NCBI RefSeq assembly: GCF_003182135.1
Contig: NZ_QGTL01000010.1
Coordinates: 62,001 to 126,000, forward strand
From: Nocardia neocaledoniensis
GTDB lineage: Bacteria; Actinomycetota; Actinomycetes; Mycobacteriales; Mycobacteriaceae
Length of the DNA: 64,000 nucleotides
Direction: 5' to 3'
A model generated the notes under the pieces. It searched no databases and was not told the origin of the DNA. It worked only from the letters and a program-made list of their open reading frames with translations. Within the stretch, counting starts at the first letter, position 1, and each line of letters starts with the position of its first letter. The translations under genes and the position numbers were made by a program. Shown in pieces: positions 52,920 to 61,379 of the stretch.

Positions 52920-53960
52920 TCAGTTGCCGGGGACGATGACGGCGCGGCCGGTGATCTCGCCGGCGTGCAGGCGTTCGTAGGCCAGCGGCGCTTCGTCGAG
53001 GGAGAAGGTCTCCACGTGCACCGACACCTCGCCCTGGCGTGCGATGTCGAGGACCTCGATGAGTTCGGACCGGGTGCCCCAGTACGGCGAGCACACGGTG
53101 GTCTCGTAGGGCAGGCTGCCGAACCCGACCTCGACGGTGCCGCCACCGAGCCCGACGACGGTGATGTCGGCGGCCACGCCCGCGGCGGCCGCCGCGGTGG
53201 CGGTGGTGGGTGGGGCGCCGACGAAGTCGAGGATCACCTGCGCGCCGTCGCCGTCGGTGAGGGCGCGGATGCGGTCGACCGCCGCGGCGTCGGAGATCAC
53301 GGTGTCGTGCGCGCCGACCCGGCGGGCCAGCTCGAGCCGCTCCTCGGACAGGTCGAGCGCGATGATCCTGGTCGCGGTCATGGCGCGCAGCAGCTGGATG
53401 GCGACGTGGCCGAGCCCGCCGGCGCCGATGACGACGCAGGTGCTGCCGGGGACGAGTTTGGGCAGCGACAGGCTGATCGCGTGGTAGGGCGTGAGGCCCG
53501 CGTCGGTGAGGGAGACGTTCTGCACGGGGTCGAGGTCACCGAGCGGCACGAGGTGGCGCGGATCGTCGACGATCAGGTATTCGGCCATGGCGCCGGGTGC
53601 GCCGAGGCCGGGCGGGAAGATGCCGAGTTCCTTCGCGTGCAGGCAGTAGTTCTCGACGCCCTTGGCGCACATACTGCATCGGCCGCAGCCCCACGGCCCG
53701 TAGACGGCCATCATCGCGCCGAGTTCGACACCCTCGACGCCGGCGCCGAGCGCGGCGACGGTCCCCGCGCCCTCGTGGCCGAGGGTCAGCGGGAGCGGAA
53801 AGCCGAGCTGGTCGGCGGGCATGCCCATCACCGCGATGTCGGAGTGGCACACGCCGGCGGCGGCGACCTTCAGCAGGACCTGGCCTGGGCCGGGTTCGGG
53901 GTCGGGCACGGTGACGACTTCGGGAGCGGATCCCGGGCTGCGGTACTGAACGGCCTGCAC
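52920..53960 (-). CDS. Zinc-dependent NAD(P) alcohol dehydrogenase (MDR)
   Basis: 346 residues from GTG 53960, chosen because GGGAGG precedes it and the family begins at MQAVQYRSPG; an open frame to 54158 upstream would lack family similarity. Catalytic zinc ligands C38 (GVCHSD), H62-E63 (GHEGAG), structural zinc cysteines C92, C95, C98 and C106, and the cofactor loop GAGGLG (179-184). It oxidises alcohols to aldehydes or the reverse; the substrate is unknown. It is divergent from the sugar-dehydrogenase-like gene at 54149. Confidence 0.93.
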   Translation of the reverse strand: MQAVQYRSPGSAPEVVTVPDPEPGPGQVLLKVAAAGVCHSDIAVMGMPADQLGFPLPLTLGHEGAGTVAALGAGVEGVELGAMMAVYGPWGCGRCSMCAKGVENYCLHAKELGIFPPGLGAPGAMAEYLIVDDPRHLVPLGDLDPVQNVSLTDAGLTPYHAISLSLPKLVPGSTCVVIGAGGLGHVAIQLLRAMTATRIIALDLSEERLELARRVGAHDTVISDAAAVDRIRALTDGDGAQVILDFVGAPPTTATAAAAAGVAADITVVGLGGGTVEVGFGSLPYETTVCSPYWGTRSELIEVLDIARQGEVSVHVETFSLDEAPLAYERLHAGEITGRAVIVPGN

Positions 53961-54148
53961 TGGTACCTCCCACGTCGTGGTCGAGCAGCTGTCGGCGGTT
54001 TCCTCGATCGTGGCAGCCTTCGCCGGCACATCGCAAGCTATTCGCGATCTTGTCGATACTGCGTGACCCGGCCGGGTTCCCGTAGCGTTGTCGCAGGTAT
54101 TCGTGCAGGTTCCGACAGCGTGGCCGAGGTGGCGGAAGGGTTGCCGAC

Positions 54149-55198
54149 ATGCGTGCATTGACCGTGATTCCGAATCAGGCGGGCTCGTTGAGCATCGCGG
54201 AGGTACCGGATCCGCAGCCCGGGCCGGACGAGCTGCTCGTCGACGGGGTGGCGCTGGGCATCTGCGGCACCGACCGCGAGATCGCCGAGGGCAGCTACGG
54301 ATGGGCGCCCCCGGGCCGCGAGCGGCTCGTCCTCGGACACGAATCGCTGGGCCGGGTGCGGACAGCCCCTGACGGAAGTGGTTTCGCCGCAGGCGATCTC
54401 GTGGTGGGCATCGTGCGCAGGCCCGATCCGGTGCCGTGTGGCGCGTGCGCGCGCGGCGAGTTCGACATGTGCCGCAACGGCCAGTACGTGGAGCGCGGGA
54501 TCAAGCAGATCGACGGGTTCGGCTCGACGAGCTGGGTGGTGCCGGTCGACTACGCGGTGAAGCTGGATCCCGCGCTCGAACAGGTCGGCGTGCTGATGGA
54601 GCCCACGACGGTGGTGGCCAAGGCGTGGGACCAGATCGAGCGGATCAACCAGCGCGCCTGGTTCGAGCCCAAGACCGCGATGGTCACCGGGGCGGGCCCG
54701 ATCGGGTTGCTCGCGGCGCTACTCGGTGTGCAGCGTGGCCTCGATGTGCACGTGCTCGACCGGACGACGGAGGGGCCGAAGCCGGGCCTGGTCGCCGATC
54801 TCGGCGCCACCTTCCACACCGGGTCGGCCTCGGAGCTGGCCGAACGCATAGATCCGGATGTGGTGATCGAGGCGACGGGCGCGCCCGCGGTGGCTCTGGA
54901 CGCCGCCAAGATCAACAATCCGGGCGTGATCGTCTGTCTGACGGGTGTGTCGACGCCGGGCAGCGACGCGTCGGTGGACGTGGGCGCGCTCAACCGCAAC
55001 ATCGTGCTCGACAACGCGCTCGTGTTCGGCTCGGTCAACGCCAATCGCCACCATTACGAGCTGGCGGCGCAGGCGCTGGCCAAGGCCGACGCGGGGTGGC
55101 TGGGCAGGTTGATCACCCGGCGGTTGCCGTTGGAGCGGGCGCTCGAGGCCTTCGATCCGGGTGACCACGCCGACATCAAGGTCGTCATCGACCTGTAG
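54149..55198 (+). CDS. Glucose 1-dehydrogenase-like MDR oxidoreductase
   Basis: 349 residues. Zinc-site residues C39 (GICGTDREIAEG), H64-E65 (LGHESLG), structural cysteines C97, C100 and C108 (CGACARGEFDMC), and the cofactor loop VTGAGPIGLLAALLG. The GTDREI and EPTTVVAKAWDQ motifs resemble archaeal and bacterial glucose/galactose dehydrogenases that make gluconolactone. It has a GGAAGG-type site upstream and is divergent from the alcohol dehydrogenase. Confidence 0.88.
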   Translation: MRALTVIPNQAGSLSIAEVPDPQPGPDELLVDGVALGICGTDREIAEGSYGWAPPGRERLVLGHESLGRVRTAPDGSGFAAGDLVVGIVRRPDPVPCGACARGEFDMCRNGQYVERGIKQIDGFGSTSWVVPVDYAVKLDPALEQVGVLMEPTTVVAKAWDQIERINQRAWFEPKTAMVTGAGPIGLLAALLGVQRGLDVHVLDRTTEGPKPGLVADLGATFHTGSASELAERIDPDVVIEATGAPAVALDAAKINNPGVIVCLTGVSTPGSDASVDVGALNRNIVLDNALVFGSVNANRHHYELAAQALAKADAGWLGRLITRRLPLERALEAFDPGDHADIKVVIDL

Positions 55199-55201
55199 CG
55201 C

Positions 55202-55915
55202 TCAGACGGCGCAGCCGTCCGGGCCGCACGCGGGTGCGTCGTCCGCGGACACCTGCACCAGCGGTGTGGGCCGGTCGTTCCACGCGGTGGTCAGCGCCTG
55301 GGTGAACACCTCGGTGGGCTGGGCGCCGGAGACCGCGTACTTGTTGTCGAAGACGAAGAACGGCACTCCGGTCACGCCGAGTTGCTGGGCCTCGCGTTCG
55401 TCCTGCCGTACCGCGGCGGCGTAGGCGTCGGGGTCGGCGAGCACGTCGCGGACGTCGGTCTCGTCGAATCCGGCGCGGACCGCGAGGGCGACGAGTCGTT
55501 CATGGTCACCGAAGACCGGTTCGGGGTCGGCGAAGTTTCCGGCATAGAGCGCGTCGAGCAGCACGTCCTGTTTGCCCTGGTCGAGCGCGAAGTGCAGGAG
55601 TCGGTGCATGTCGAAGCTGTTGCCGTAGTCGCGGCCGCTGCTCTGGTACGGCAGGCCGAGTTCGGCGGCCTGGGCGCCGATGGCCCGCTCGTTGGCGGCG
55701 GCCTGCTCGACGGGGATGCCGTACTTGGCGGCGATACGCGGGATGACGGGACCGGTCTCGTCGGCGGGCAGAGTCGGGTCGAGTTCGAACGAGCGGTGCA
55801 CGACCTCGACGTCGTCACGGTGCTCGAATCCGGCCAGCGCCGCCTCGAATCGGGCTTTGCCGAGGTAGCAGAACGGGCAGTTGATGTCGGTCCAGATCTC
55901 TACTCTGGTGCTCAA
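55202..55915 (-). CDS. DsbA/FrnE-like thioredoxin-fold oxidoreductase
   Basis: 237 residues from TTG 55915, chosen for a GAGGAGG site five bases upstream and because the thioredoxin fold starts immediately; a very long open frame upstream is a shadow. The active site CPFC (C13-C16) is in TDINCPFCYLGKARFE, and the helical insert and cis-proline loop TGVPFFVF complete the FrnE family. The C-terminus ends in a CGPDGC tail with two extra cysteines. No signal peptide, so it is cytoplasmic. FrnE proteins handle disulphides or assist polyketide oxidation. Confidence 0.9.
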   Translation of the reverse strand: MSTRVEIWTDINCPFCYLGKARFEAALAGFEHRDDVEVVHRSFELDPTLPADETGPVIPRIAAKYGIPVEQAAANERAIGAQAAELGLPYQSSGRDYGNSFDMHRLLHFALDQGKQDVLLDALYAGNFADPEPVFGDHERLVALAVRAGFDETDVRDVLADPDAYAAAVRQDEREAQQLGVTGVPFFVFDNKYAVSGAQPTEVFTQALTTAWNDRPTPLVQVSADDAPACGPDGCAV

Positions 55916-56026
55916 GCGGGCCTCCTCTCGGCGGCGGTCCGCCGAACATCTCTGACGAACAGCAGCAGTGACGCCGCTATTCCCTGGCGCGTCCGAGCAC
56001 GACGGGACGAGCACGGAGGGGGTCCG

Positions 56027-56782
56027 ATGGCGATCGAGCAGCGAAGGGGGTGGGTGCCGGTGACGGAGGGATTGGCGGTGCCGCGCGCACTCGGGGGTCT
56101 GTGGGCGGTGCGGCACGCCCAGAGCGTGGCCAACGCCTGGTACGCGGATCCGGCGACCGAGCAGCGTCCGATGCGCGGCACCGACGCGGAGGTCGGGCTC
56201 ACCGAGTACGGGCAGTGGCAGGCGCGGTGCCTGGGTGGGTGGTTGGCCGGGCTGGCGGGTGTGCAGACGCCGACGCTGGTGGTGTGCTCGCCGTTTCTGC
56301 GGGCGCGGCTCACCTGGGCGGTGATGGCCGAGACGGCCGCCAACCGTAATCGGCATCTGCGCCCGATCCGCACCCTGGTCGACGAGCGGCTGCGTGATCG
56401 CGAGATGGGGGTGTTCGAACTGCATCCGTACAAGGCGATCCGGCGCCGCGCCCCGGACGAGGCGATGCGCCGCGAACGGGTGGGCAACTGGGTGTATCGC
56501 CCGCCCGGCGGGGAGTCGCTGGCCGATGTGGCGGTGCGGGTGCGCAGTTTCCTCGACGAGCTCGACGTGGTGGCGGCCGGGGAACAGGTGCTGGTGGTCA
56601 CGCACGACGCGGTCGTGGCGTCGATGCGCTACATCCTGGCGGGAATGGGTGCGGCGGTGCCGGATTCGCTCGAGCCGGTGCCGAACGCGTCGGTGTCGCA
56701 GTGGCGTCGCGAGGGCGAGCGGCTGGGCTTGCGGGTCTGGGGCGAGGTCGGCCATCTCGGGGGCGCCGAGCAGGTGGGCTGA
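56027..56782 (+). CDS. Histidine phosphatase family protein
   Basis: 251 residues from ATG 56027 with a GGAGGG site. The catalytic loop LWAVRHAQSVANAWY (H30; RHxxS in place of the common RHG) and the second histidine in VVTHDAVV mark the phosphoglycerate-mutase-like histidine phosphatase fold, with a long insert between. The substrate is unknown. It is followed after 51 bases by the exporter and antiporter genes on the same strand and could be part of that operon. Confidence 0.85.
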   Translation: MAIEQRRGWVPVTEGLAVPRALGGLWAVRHAQSVANAWYADPATEQRPMRGTDAEVGLTEYGQWQARCLGGWLAGLAGVQTPTLVVCSPFLRARLTWAVMAETAANRNRHLRPIRTLVDERLRDREMGVFELHPYKAIRRRAPDEAMRRERVGNWVYRPPGGESLADVAVRVRSFLDELDVVAAGEQVLVVTHDAVVASMRYILAGMGAAVPDSLEPVPNASVSQWRREGERLGLRVWGEVGHLGGAEQVG

Positions 56783-56833
56783 GTTCGGCGTGTGCGGGCC
56801 GGTCGGCGGTGGCCCCGACACTAGATTGTCGCC

Positions 56834-58105
56834 ATGGCGACACCCGCGATCGATCACCACCGGGTCGAGGCGGCGCTGCGCTTCCTGACCAGGCTCGGCG
56901 CGGCGATGCTGGAATCCGGGTACGCGACCGAGGCGATGGAGCTGATGGTGCTGCCGTGCGCGGCCGTGCTCGGGCTCGAGGACGCGCGCGTGGTCGGGAT
57001 CGGGCGGCTGGTGATCGTGGAGTGCTCCGACGGGGGCGGCCGGACCGCGTCGAAGTTCGGCGAGGCGGCGTCGCTGGACAGTTTCGACTGCGACCGGATG
57101 CGCAGGCTCAAGGATGTCGCACGCGACGTCGTGGTGCGGCGGCTGGACGCCGATGCCGCGTGTGCGCGGCTGGATTCGGCCGATGCCGGGCCGCCGCCGT
57201 TTCCGTGGTGGTCGGTCCAGGCCGGTGGGATGTTGCTGGCGTTCTGCATCTGCGTGCAGATCGGCGGCACACCGCTGGCCGGGGTGCTGGCGGCACTGAG
57301 CCAGCTGGTGGTGAACCTGAGCGCGCGCGGCTTCGGTGCGGCGCGGGTGCCCAAGCTGTTCGCGGTCACGGTGCAGGCGGCGCTGGCCGGGTTCTTCGGC
57401 GGCGCGTTCCATCTGCTCGGCTGGCTGACCGTCGCGCAGGCCGCCACCGTCGTCGCGACCACGTGGGTGCTGATCGCCCCACTGCCCCAACTGATCTCGA
57501 CCGCGATCGATCTCATCAGCGCCGACAGTCTCACCGCACTGGCCAGGGCGGTGAGCGCCGCGTCGATCATCGCCGGGATCGCGCTGGGCGGGGTGCTGAT
57601 CCTGTCGCTGTCGTGGCGCTTCGACCTGGGTGTGGCGGCCGATCCCACATTGCCCGTGTTGCCGATCTGGTTGGGCATCGTGTTCGCCGTGCTCGGCGCG
57701 GTGGGCAACGCCCTGTTCAATGTGGGCGGGCCGGCCCTGTTGGTGCCCGCGGCCGTCGCCGGGTTGCTGACCGCGGCGGTGAATCAGACTCTCATCCATG
57801 CCGCGCATCTGCCCGGGGCATGGGCGGGTCCGCTCGCGGCGGTGGTGCTGGGGTTCGTGGCCTCCTCGGTGTCGGAGGCGCTGCGGTTGCCGATGTCGGC
57901 GCTGGCGCTGGTCGGGATCACCGGGGCGCTGCTGCCGGGTCTGATCGTGTGCCAGGGGTTGATCCTCGCGGTGTACGAGGTGGCGGGGGTGAGCTATTTC
58001 GTGCAGGCGGGCGCGGTCTGTGTCGGTCTGGGTGTCGGTGCCGCACTCGGGGTGTATCTGTGGTCGCTGGTGGCGCGGTTCGCCTCGGTGCCGTTGCCGA
58101 AGTAG
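56834..58105 (+). CDS. ThrE-family threonine/serine exporter-like protein
   Basis: 423 residues. The N-terminal cytoplasmic domain (TRLGAAMLESGYATEAMELMV, about 1-130) and about ten transmembrane helices (from MLLAFCICVQIGG onward, with STAIDLISADSL between) match the two-domain ThrE family. In Corynebacterium ThrE exports threonine and serine using proton motive force. It is preceded by the phosphatase and followed 13 bases later by the antiporter gene. Confidence 0.9.
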   Translation: MATPAIDHHRVEAALRFLTRLGAAMLESGYATEAMELMVLPCAAVLGLEDARVVGIGRLVIVECSDGGGRTASKFGEAASLDSFDCDRMRRLKDVARDVVVRRLDADAACARLDSADAGPPPFPWWSVQAGGMLLAFCICVQIGGTPLAGVLAALSQLVVNLSARGFGAARVPKLFAVTVQAALAGFFGGAFHLLGWLTVAQAATVVATTWVLIAPLPQLISTAIDLISADSLTALARAVSAASIIAGIALGGVLILSLSWRFDLGVAADPTLPVLPIWLGIVFAVLGAVGNALFNVGGPALLVPAAVAGLLTAAVNQTLIHAAHLPGAWAGPLAAVVLGFVASSVSEALRLPMSALALVGITGALLPGLIVCQGLILAVYEVAGVSYFVQAGAVCVGLGVGAALGVYLWSLVARFASVPLPK

Positions 58106-58118
58106 TCCCGGTGGAAGA

Positions 58119-59594
58119 ATGCTGGTCGTGCATGTGGCGATCGGCGTGGTGGTCCTGATCGGTTCGGCGACCGCGCTGGCGGCGCTGGCCCGGCGATTCG
58201 GGGTGTCGGAACCCCTCGTGCTGACCCTGGCGGGGGTGGCGGCGTCGTATCTGCCGATGGTGCCGCAGGTGCATCTCGAGCCCGAGGTGGTGCTGTTGGG
58301 GCTGCTGCCGCCGCTGCTCTACACCGCCGCGCTGCGGACGTCGCTGGTCGACTTCAAGGACAATCTGCGCACGATCGCCTCGCTGTCGGTGGGGTTGGTG
58401 CTGTTCACCACGTTCGCGGTGGCGGTGGTGGCGTGGTGGTTGCTGCCGATCCCGTTCGCGGCGGCGGTGGCGCTGGGCGCGGTGGTGGCGCCGCCGGACG
58501 CGGTGGCGGCCACGGCGATCGCGCGCCGCACCGGGATGCCGCGCAGCATCGTCACGGTGCTCGAGGACGAGTCGCTGTTCAACGACGCGACCGCGCTGGT
58601 CTCGTTGCGCAGTGCGATCGCGGCGATGGCCGGTGCGGTGACGGTGGTGCAGATCGGGGGCGATTTCCTGCTCGCCGCTGTCGGCGGCGCGGTGATCGGC
58701 GCCGCCGTGGCGGCGGCGCTGGTGCTGGTGCGCAAACGGATCAGCGATCCGGTGCTCGACACCTCGGCGTCGCTGCTCGCCCCGTTCGTGGCGTATCTGC
58801 CCGCCGAGCACTTCCACGCGTCCGGCGTGATCGCCGTGGTGGTGTGCGGGATGATTCTCGGCCACGGCGCGCAACGCTGGCAGGGCGCGGCCTCGCGGGT
58901 CGCCGAGACGACGAACTGGCGCACCATCCAGTTCATTCTCGAGAGCACGGTCTTCCTGATCATCGGTCTGCAGGTGCGCTGGATCGTCGAGGGCGCCTGG
59001 CACAGCGGCCTCGACCACACGACACTGCTCGTCACGGCGGCGGCGGTGCTGGCCGCGGTGATGCTGGCGCGCCCGATCTGGGTGTTCACCCCGGTCCTGG
59101 TGGCCCGGCTGTTCGGGCGCGGCACCGAACCGTGGAGTCATGCGGCGGTGGTGTCGTGGGCGGGGATGCGCGGGGTGGTGACGCTGGCCGCGGTCCTGTT
59201 GCTGCCCGCCTCGACCCCGCATCTGCCGGTGCTGGAACTGCTGGCGCTGGTGGTGGTCGGTGGCACGCTGCTGGTGCAGGGCACGTCGCTGCCGTGGCTG
59301 GTGCGGTTGCTGCGGCTGCGTGGGCCCAGCCGCGCCGAGGACGCGCTCGCGAAAGCCGATCTGCTGCAACAGGCCACGGCCGCCGGGCTGGCCGAGCTGG
59401 ACAAGCGCATCGGTCCCGACACCCCGGAGCCGGTGATCGAGTCGCTGCGGCAGCGCCTCATCTGGCGCACCAATGCCGCTTGGGAGCGGCTGGGCCGTCC
59501 CGAGGCCGAGCAGGTGACCCCCGACCGCGGAATACCGGCGGCTACGGCTGGCCATGCTCGGCGCCGAACGCGACGCGGTCCTGCGGGTGCGTGA
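58119..59594 (+). CDS. Na+/H+ antiporter (NhaP/CPA1), C-terminus frameshifted
   Basis: 491 residues as read. The membrane part (VHVAIGVVVLIGSATALAALARRFGVSEPLVLTLAGVAASY onward, ND motif in DESLFNDATALVSLRS) is a typical CPA1 antiporter with about 12 helices and a short cytoplasmic tail. The last 25 or so residues (DRGIPAATAGHARRRTRRGPAGA) look like out-of-frame junk. Removing one C from the run of five at 59518-59522 continues the frame as TAEYRRLRLAMLGAERD into the gene at 59554, which bears the UBP-type zinc finger normally found at the end of such actinobacterial antiporters. A sequencing error, a recent mutation or slippage are all possible. Confidence 0.85.
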   Translation: MLVVHVAIGVVVLIGSATALAALARRFGVSEPLVLTLAGVAASYLPMVPQVHLEPEVVLLGLLPPLLYTAALRTSLVDFKDNLRTIASLSVGLVLFTTFAVAVVAWWLLPIPFAAAVALGAVVAPPDAVAATAIARRTGMPRSIVTVLEDESLFNDATALVSLRSAIAAMAGAVTVVQIGGDFLLAAVGGAVIGAAVAAALVLVRKRISDPVLDTSASLLAPFVAYLPAEHFHASGVIAVVVCGMILGHGAQRWQGAASRVAETTNWRTIQFILESTVFLIIGLQVRWIVEGAWHSGLDHTTLLVTAAAVLAAVMLARPIWVFTPVLVARLFGRGTEPWSHAAVVSWAGMRGVVTLAAVLLLPASTPHLPVLELLALVVVGGTLLVQGTSLPWLVRLLRLRGPSRAEDALAKADLLQQATAAGLAELDKRIGPDTPEPVIESLRQRLIWRTNAAWERLGRPEAEQVTPDRGIPAATAGHARRRTRRGPAGA

Positions 59595-59985
59595 CGCGGG
59601 CGCGGTCGACTACGAGGTCCTCCAGCACGTGCTGGCCCGGCTGGATCTCGAGGAGTCGATGATCGATCGTTTCGACGAGCGCGACGACGAACCGCGGATC
59701 GAGCCGCTGGCCGGTGCCGCCGCGGCCGACGGCTGCGTCCACCTCGAACACGCTCCCCTGCTGCGCGACCCGGCCGGCGCGCTGGAATGCCGCGCGTGTG
59801 TTGAGGAGGGGCTGACGTGGGTGCATCTGCGCATGTGTGTCGCGTGCGGGAACATCGCCTGCTGTGAGTCCTCACTGGGCAATCACGCGAGCGGTCACTT
59901 CGCGGCGACGGCGCATCCGGTGATGCGCAGTGTGGAACCGGGCGAGGTGTGGCGCTGGTGCTACGTGGACGAGTTGCTCGGCTGA
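59554..59985 (+). CDS. UBP-type zinc-finger domain, detached tail of the antiporter
   Basis: 143 residues as called from ATG 59554, but probably an internal stretch of the antiporter. The start MLGAERDAVLRVRDAGAVDYEVLQHVLARLDLEES continues the cytoplasmic tail, and cysteines and histidines GCVHLEH, LECRACVEEG, CVACGNIACC and GNHASGHF define a zf-UBP, a zinc fold otherwise used to bind ubiquitin C-termini. Its role in a bacterium lacking ubiquitin is unknown. The end overlaps the convergent tetR by 25 bases. Confidence 0.75.
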   Translation: MLGAERDAVLRVRDAGAVDYEVLQHVLARLDLEESMIDRFDERDDEPRIEPLAGAAAADGCVHLEHAPLLRDPAGALECRACVEEGLTWVHLRMCVACGNIACCESSLGNHASGHFAATAHPVMRSVEPGEVWRWCYVDELLG

Positions 59986-60527
59986 CGCCGGTGTGAGTAG
60001 ATCAGCCGGGCGTATTGGGCGAGCAGCCGGTCCAGTTCGGTCGGTTCGCCGGTGGCGGCGAGCTGCTGGTAGCCGATCAGCATGGCCATCCCGAATTCGG
60101 TGACGACGCTGGAGGTGTCGGCGTCGCCGACGACGCCGTCGATGACGCGGTGCACGGTCCGCCGGCGGGACTCGTCGACCCGCTTGACCGTCACGTGCAC
60201 CGACTCGTCGTTGGCCGCCCAGGCGCGCAGCGCGGCTTCGGCGCCGTGTTCGAGGCCGCTGGCCAGTGCCGACATGGCGCGCACGTCGGCGTCGGGGTCG
60301 CCGTGGCCGACGTCGAGGGCGCGCAGCTCGAGCATCTGCCGGTTCTCCCAGTGTTCGAGCAGGGTGTCGACGAACCCCTGCCAGGAACCGAAGTGGTGGT
60401 AGAACGAGCCGCTGGTGACTCCGAGGCGGCGGCACAGCACCCCGATGTTGAGACCTTTGAAGCCGAACTCGGCGAGCACCGTGACGGCGGCGTCGTAGTA
60501 CTGCTCCTTGGTGACCACTCGGGACAT
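59961..60527 (-). CDS. TetR-family transcriptional regulator
   Basis: 188 residues. HTH region KEQYYDAAVTVLAEFGFKGLNIGVLCRRLGVTSGSFYHHFGSWQGFVDTLLEHW in outline, with a helical C-terminal domain. The 3' end overlaps the antiporter tail on the opposite strand. It is divergent from the TetR at 60743 across a 215-base gap that contains repeats. Its target is unknown. Confidence 0.9.
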   Translation of the reverse strand: MSRVVTKEQYYDAAVTVLAEFGFKGLNIGVLCRRLGVTSGSFYHHFGSWQGFVDTLLEHWENRQMLELRALDVGHGDPDADVRAMSALASGLEHGAEAALRAWAANDESVHVTVKRVDESRRRTVHRVIDGVVGDADTSSVVTEFGMAMLIGYQQLAATGEPTELDRLLAQYARLIYSHRRQPSNSST

Positions 60528-60583
60528 TCGCGATGCCGATCTGTTCGTGCGGACAGGACCGAAGAATGCGAACAGTACCCGAT

Positions 60584-60612
60584 CACAACGAGGGCTCGCG
60601 CGAGCACAACGA
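60584..60612. repeat. Direct repeat CACAACGA flanking the palindrome GCTCGCGCGAGC
   Basis: CACAACGA occurs at 60584-60591 and 60605-60612 around the 12-base palindrome GCTCGCGCGAGC (60594-60605), within the gap between two divergent tetR genes. Candidate operator for the TetR at 60527 or a hairpin. Confidence 0.4.
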
Positions 60613-60712
60613 AGACTATCGTGTGCCCGAATCCGCGGCGGTGAGATCGAAATCCCAAGGGACGGAACATAATCGGCGCCTTACCTGCTGACATGACCTC
60701 CCGAATGGAATA

Positions 60713-60730
60713 ACAGAGCAGACGCTCTGT
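60713..60730. promoter_or_regulatory. Palindromic operator upstream of tetR (60743)
   Basis: ACAGAGC-N4-GCTCTGT is a perfect 7-4-7 inverted repeat ending 12 bases before the start at 60743, beside TGTAAACTAT, which may include the -10. Likely autorepression site. Confidence 0.6.
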
Positions 60731-60742
60731 AAACTATTGTTC

Positions 60743-61351
60743 ATGCCGAGACCCCGCACCCACGACCCGGAGACCGTCCTCGACGCCGCCGAGCGCATCG
60801 CCGCGCGGTCGGGTCCGGCCGCGGTGACCGTGCGCGCCGTCGCCGCCGCCACCGGGGTGTCCAACGGCGCGCTGTACCACAGCTTCGGATCGCGTCAGGA
60901 AGTGCTGGCGCGCAGCTGGTTACGCGCCGCGCGCCGGTTCCTCGCGCTGCAGGCCGTCGACGTCGAACGCGCCGTAGCCGCCGCCGATCGGTCCGCCCGC
61001 ATCGCCGCGGTGGTCGACGCCGCGGAGACGCCCGGCCGCTTGGCCGACACGCACCCAGACTCCGCGCGGCTGCTGCTGCTCGTCGACCGGGCGGAACTCC
61101 TCGCCGGCGACCTGCCGACCGAGCTCGCCGACGACATCGCCGCCACGGAGAAGGCGCTGCTGACCGTGCTGACCCGGCTCTCGCGCGCCCTGTGGGGCCG
61201 CGCGGACCGGCGCGGCGTCGCCACCGTGACCACCTGCCTGGTCGACCTGCCGACCGCGGTGCTGCTGCGCCGCGACCGGCTCACCGATCCCCTGGCCCGC
61301 GCGCAACTGCGGGCCGCCGTCCGTGCCGTCCTGGAACTCGGCCCCCGCTGA
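60743..61351 (+). CDS. TetR-family transcriptional regulator
   Basis: 202 residues from ATG 60743; an in-frame TTG at 60737 is less likely. HTH domain PETVLDAAERIAARSGPAAVTVRAVAAATGVSNGALYHSFGSRQEVLARSWLRAARR in outline, then helical effector domain. It is followed after 28 bases by the enoyl-CoA hydratase-like gene on the same strand, so the two form an operon regulated by this protein, possibly in response to an acyl-CoA. Confidence 0.9.
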   Translation: MPRPRTHDPETVLDAAERIAARSGPAAVTVRAVAAATGVSNGALYHSFGSRQEVLARSWLRAARRFLALQAVDVERAVAAADRSARIAAVVDAAETPGRLADTHPDSARLLLLVDRAELLAGDLPTELADDIAATEKALLTVLTRLSRALWGRADRRGVATVTTCLVDLPTAVLLRRDRLTDPLARAQLRAAVRAVLELGPR

Positions 61352-61379
61352 GATCTCGGCCCCTGAAAGGAAACCCGTC

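Noticed and set aside
52870..53094. Upstream part of the frame before TTG 52869
   Set aside because: Its translation is an arginine/proline-rich non-coding pattern that overlaps the alcohol dehydrogenase gene; the signal peptide begins right after the TTG.
55202..57808. 868-codon reverse frame spanning several genes
   Set aside because: Only its last 237 codons, from TTG 55915 with a good ribosome binding site, encode the DsbA-like protein; upstream of that it lies opposite the phosphatase and exporter genes and is non-coding.
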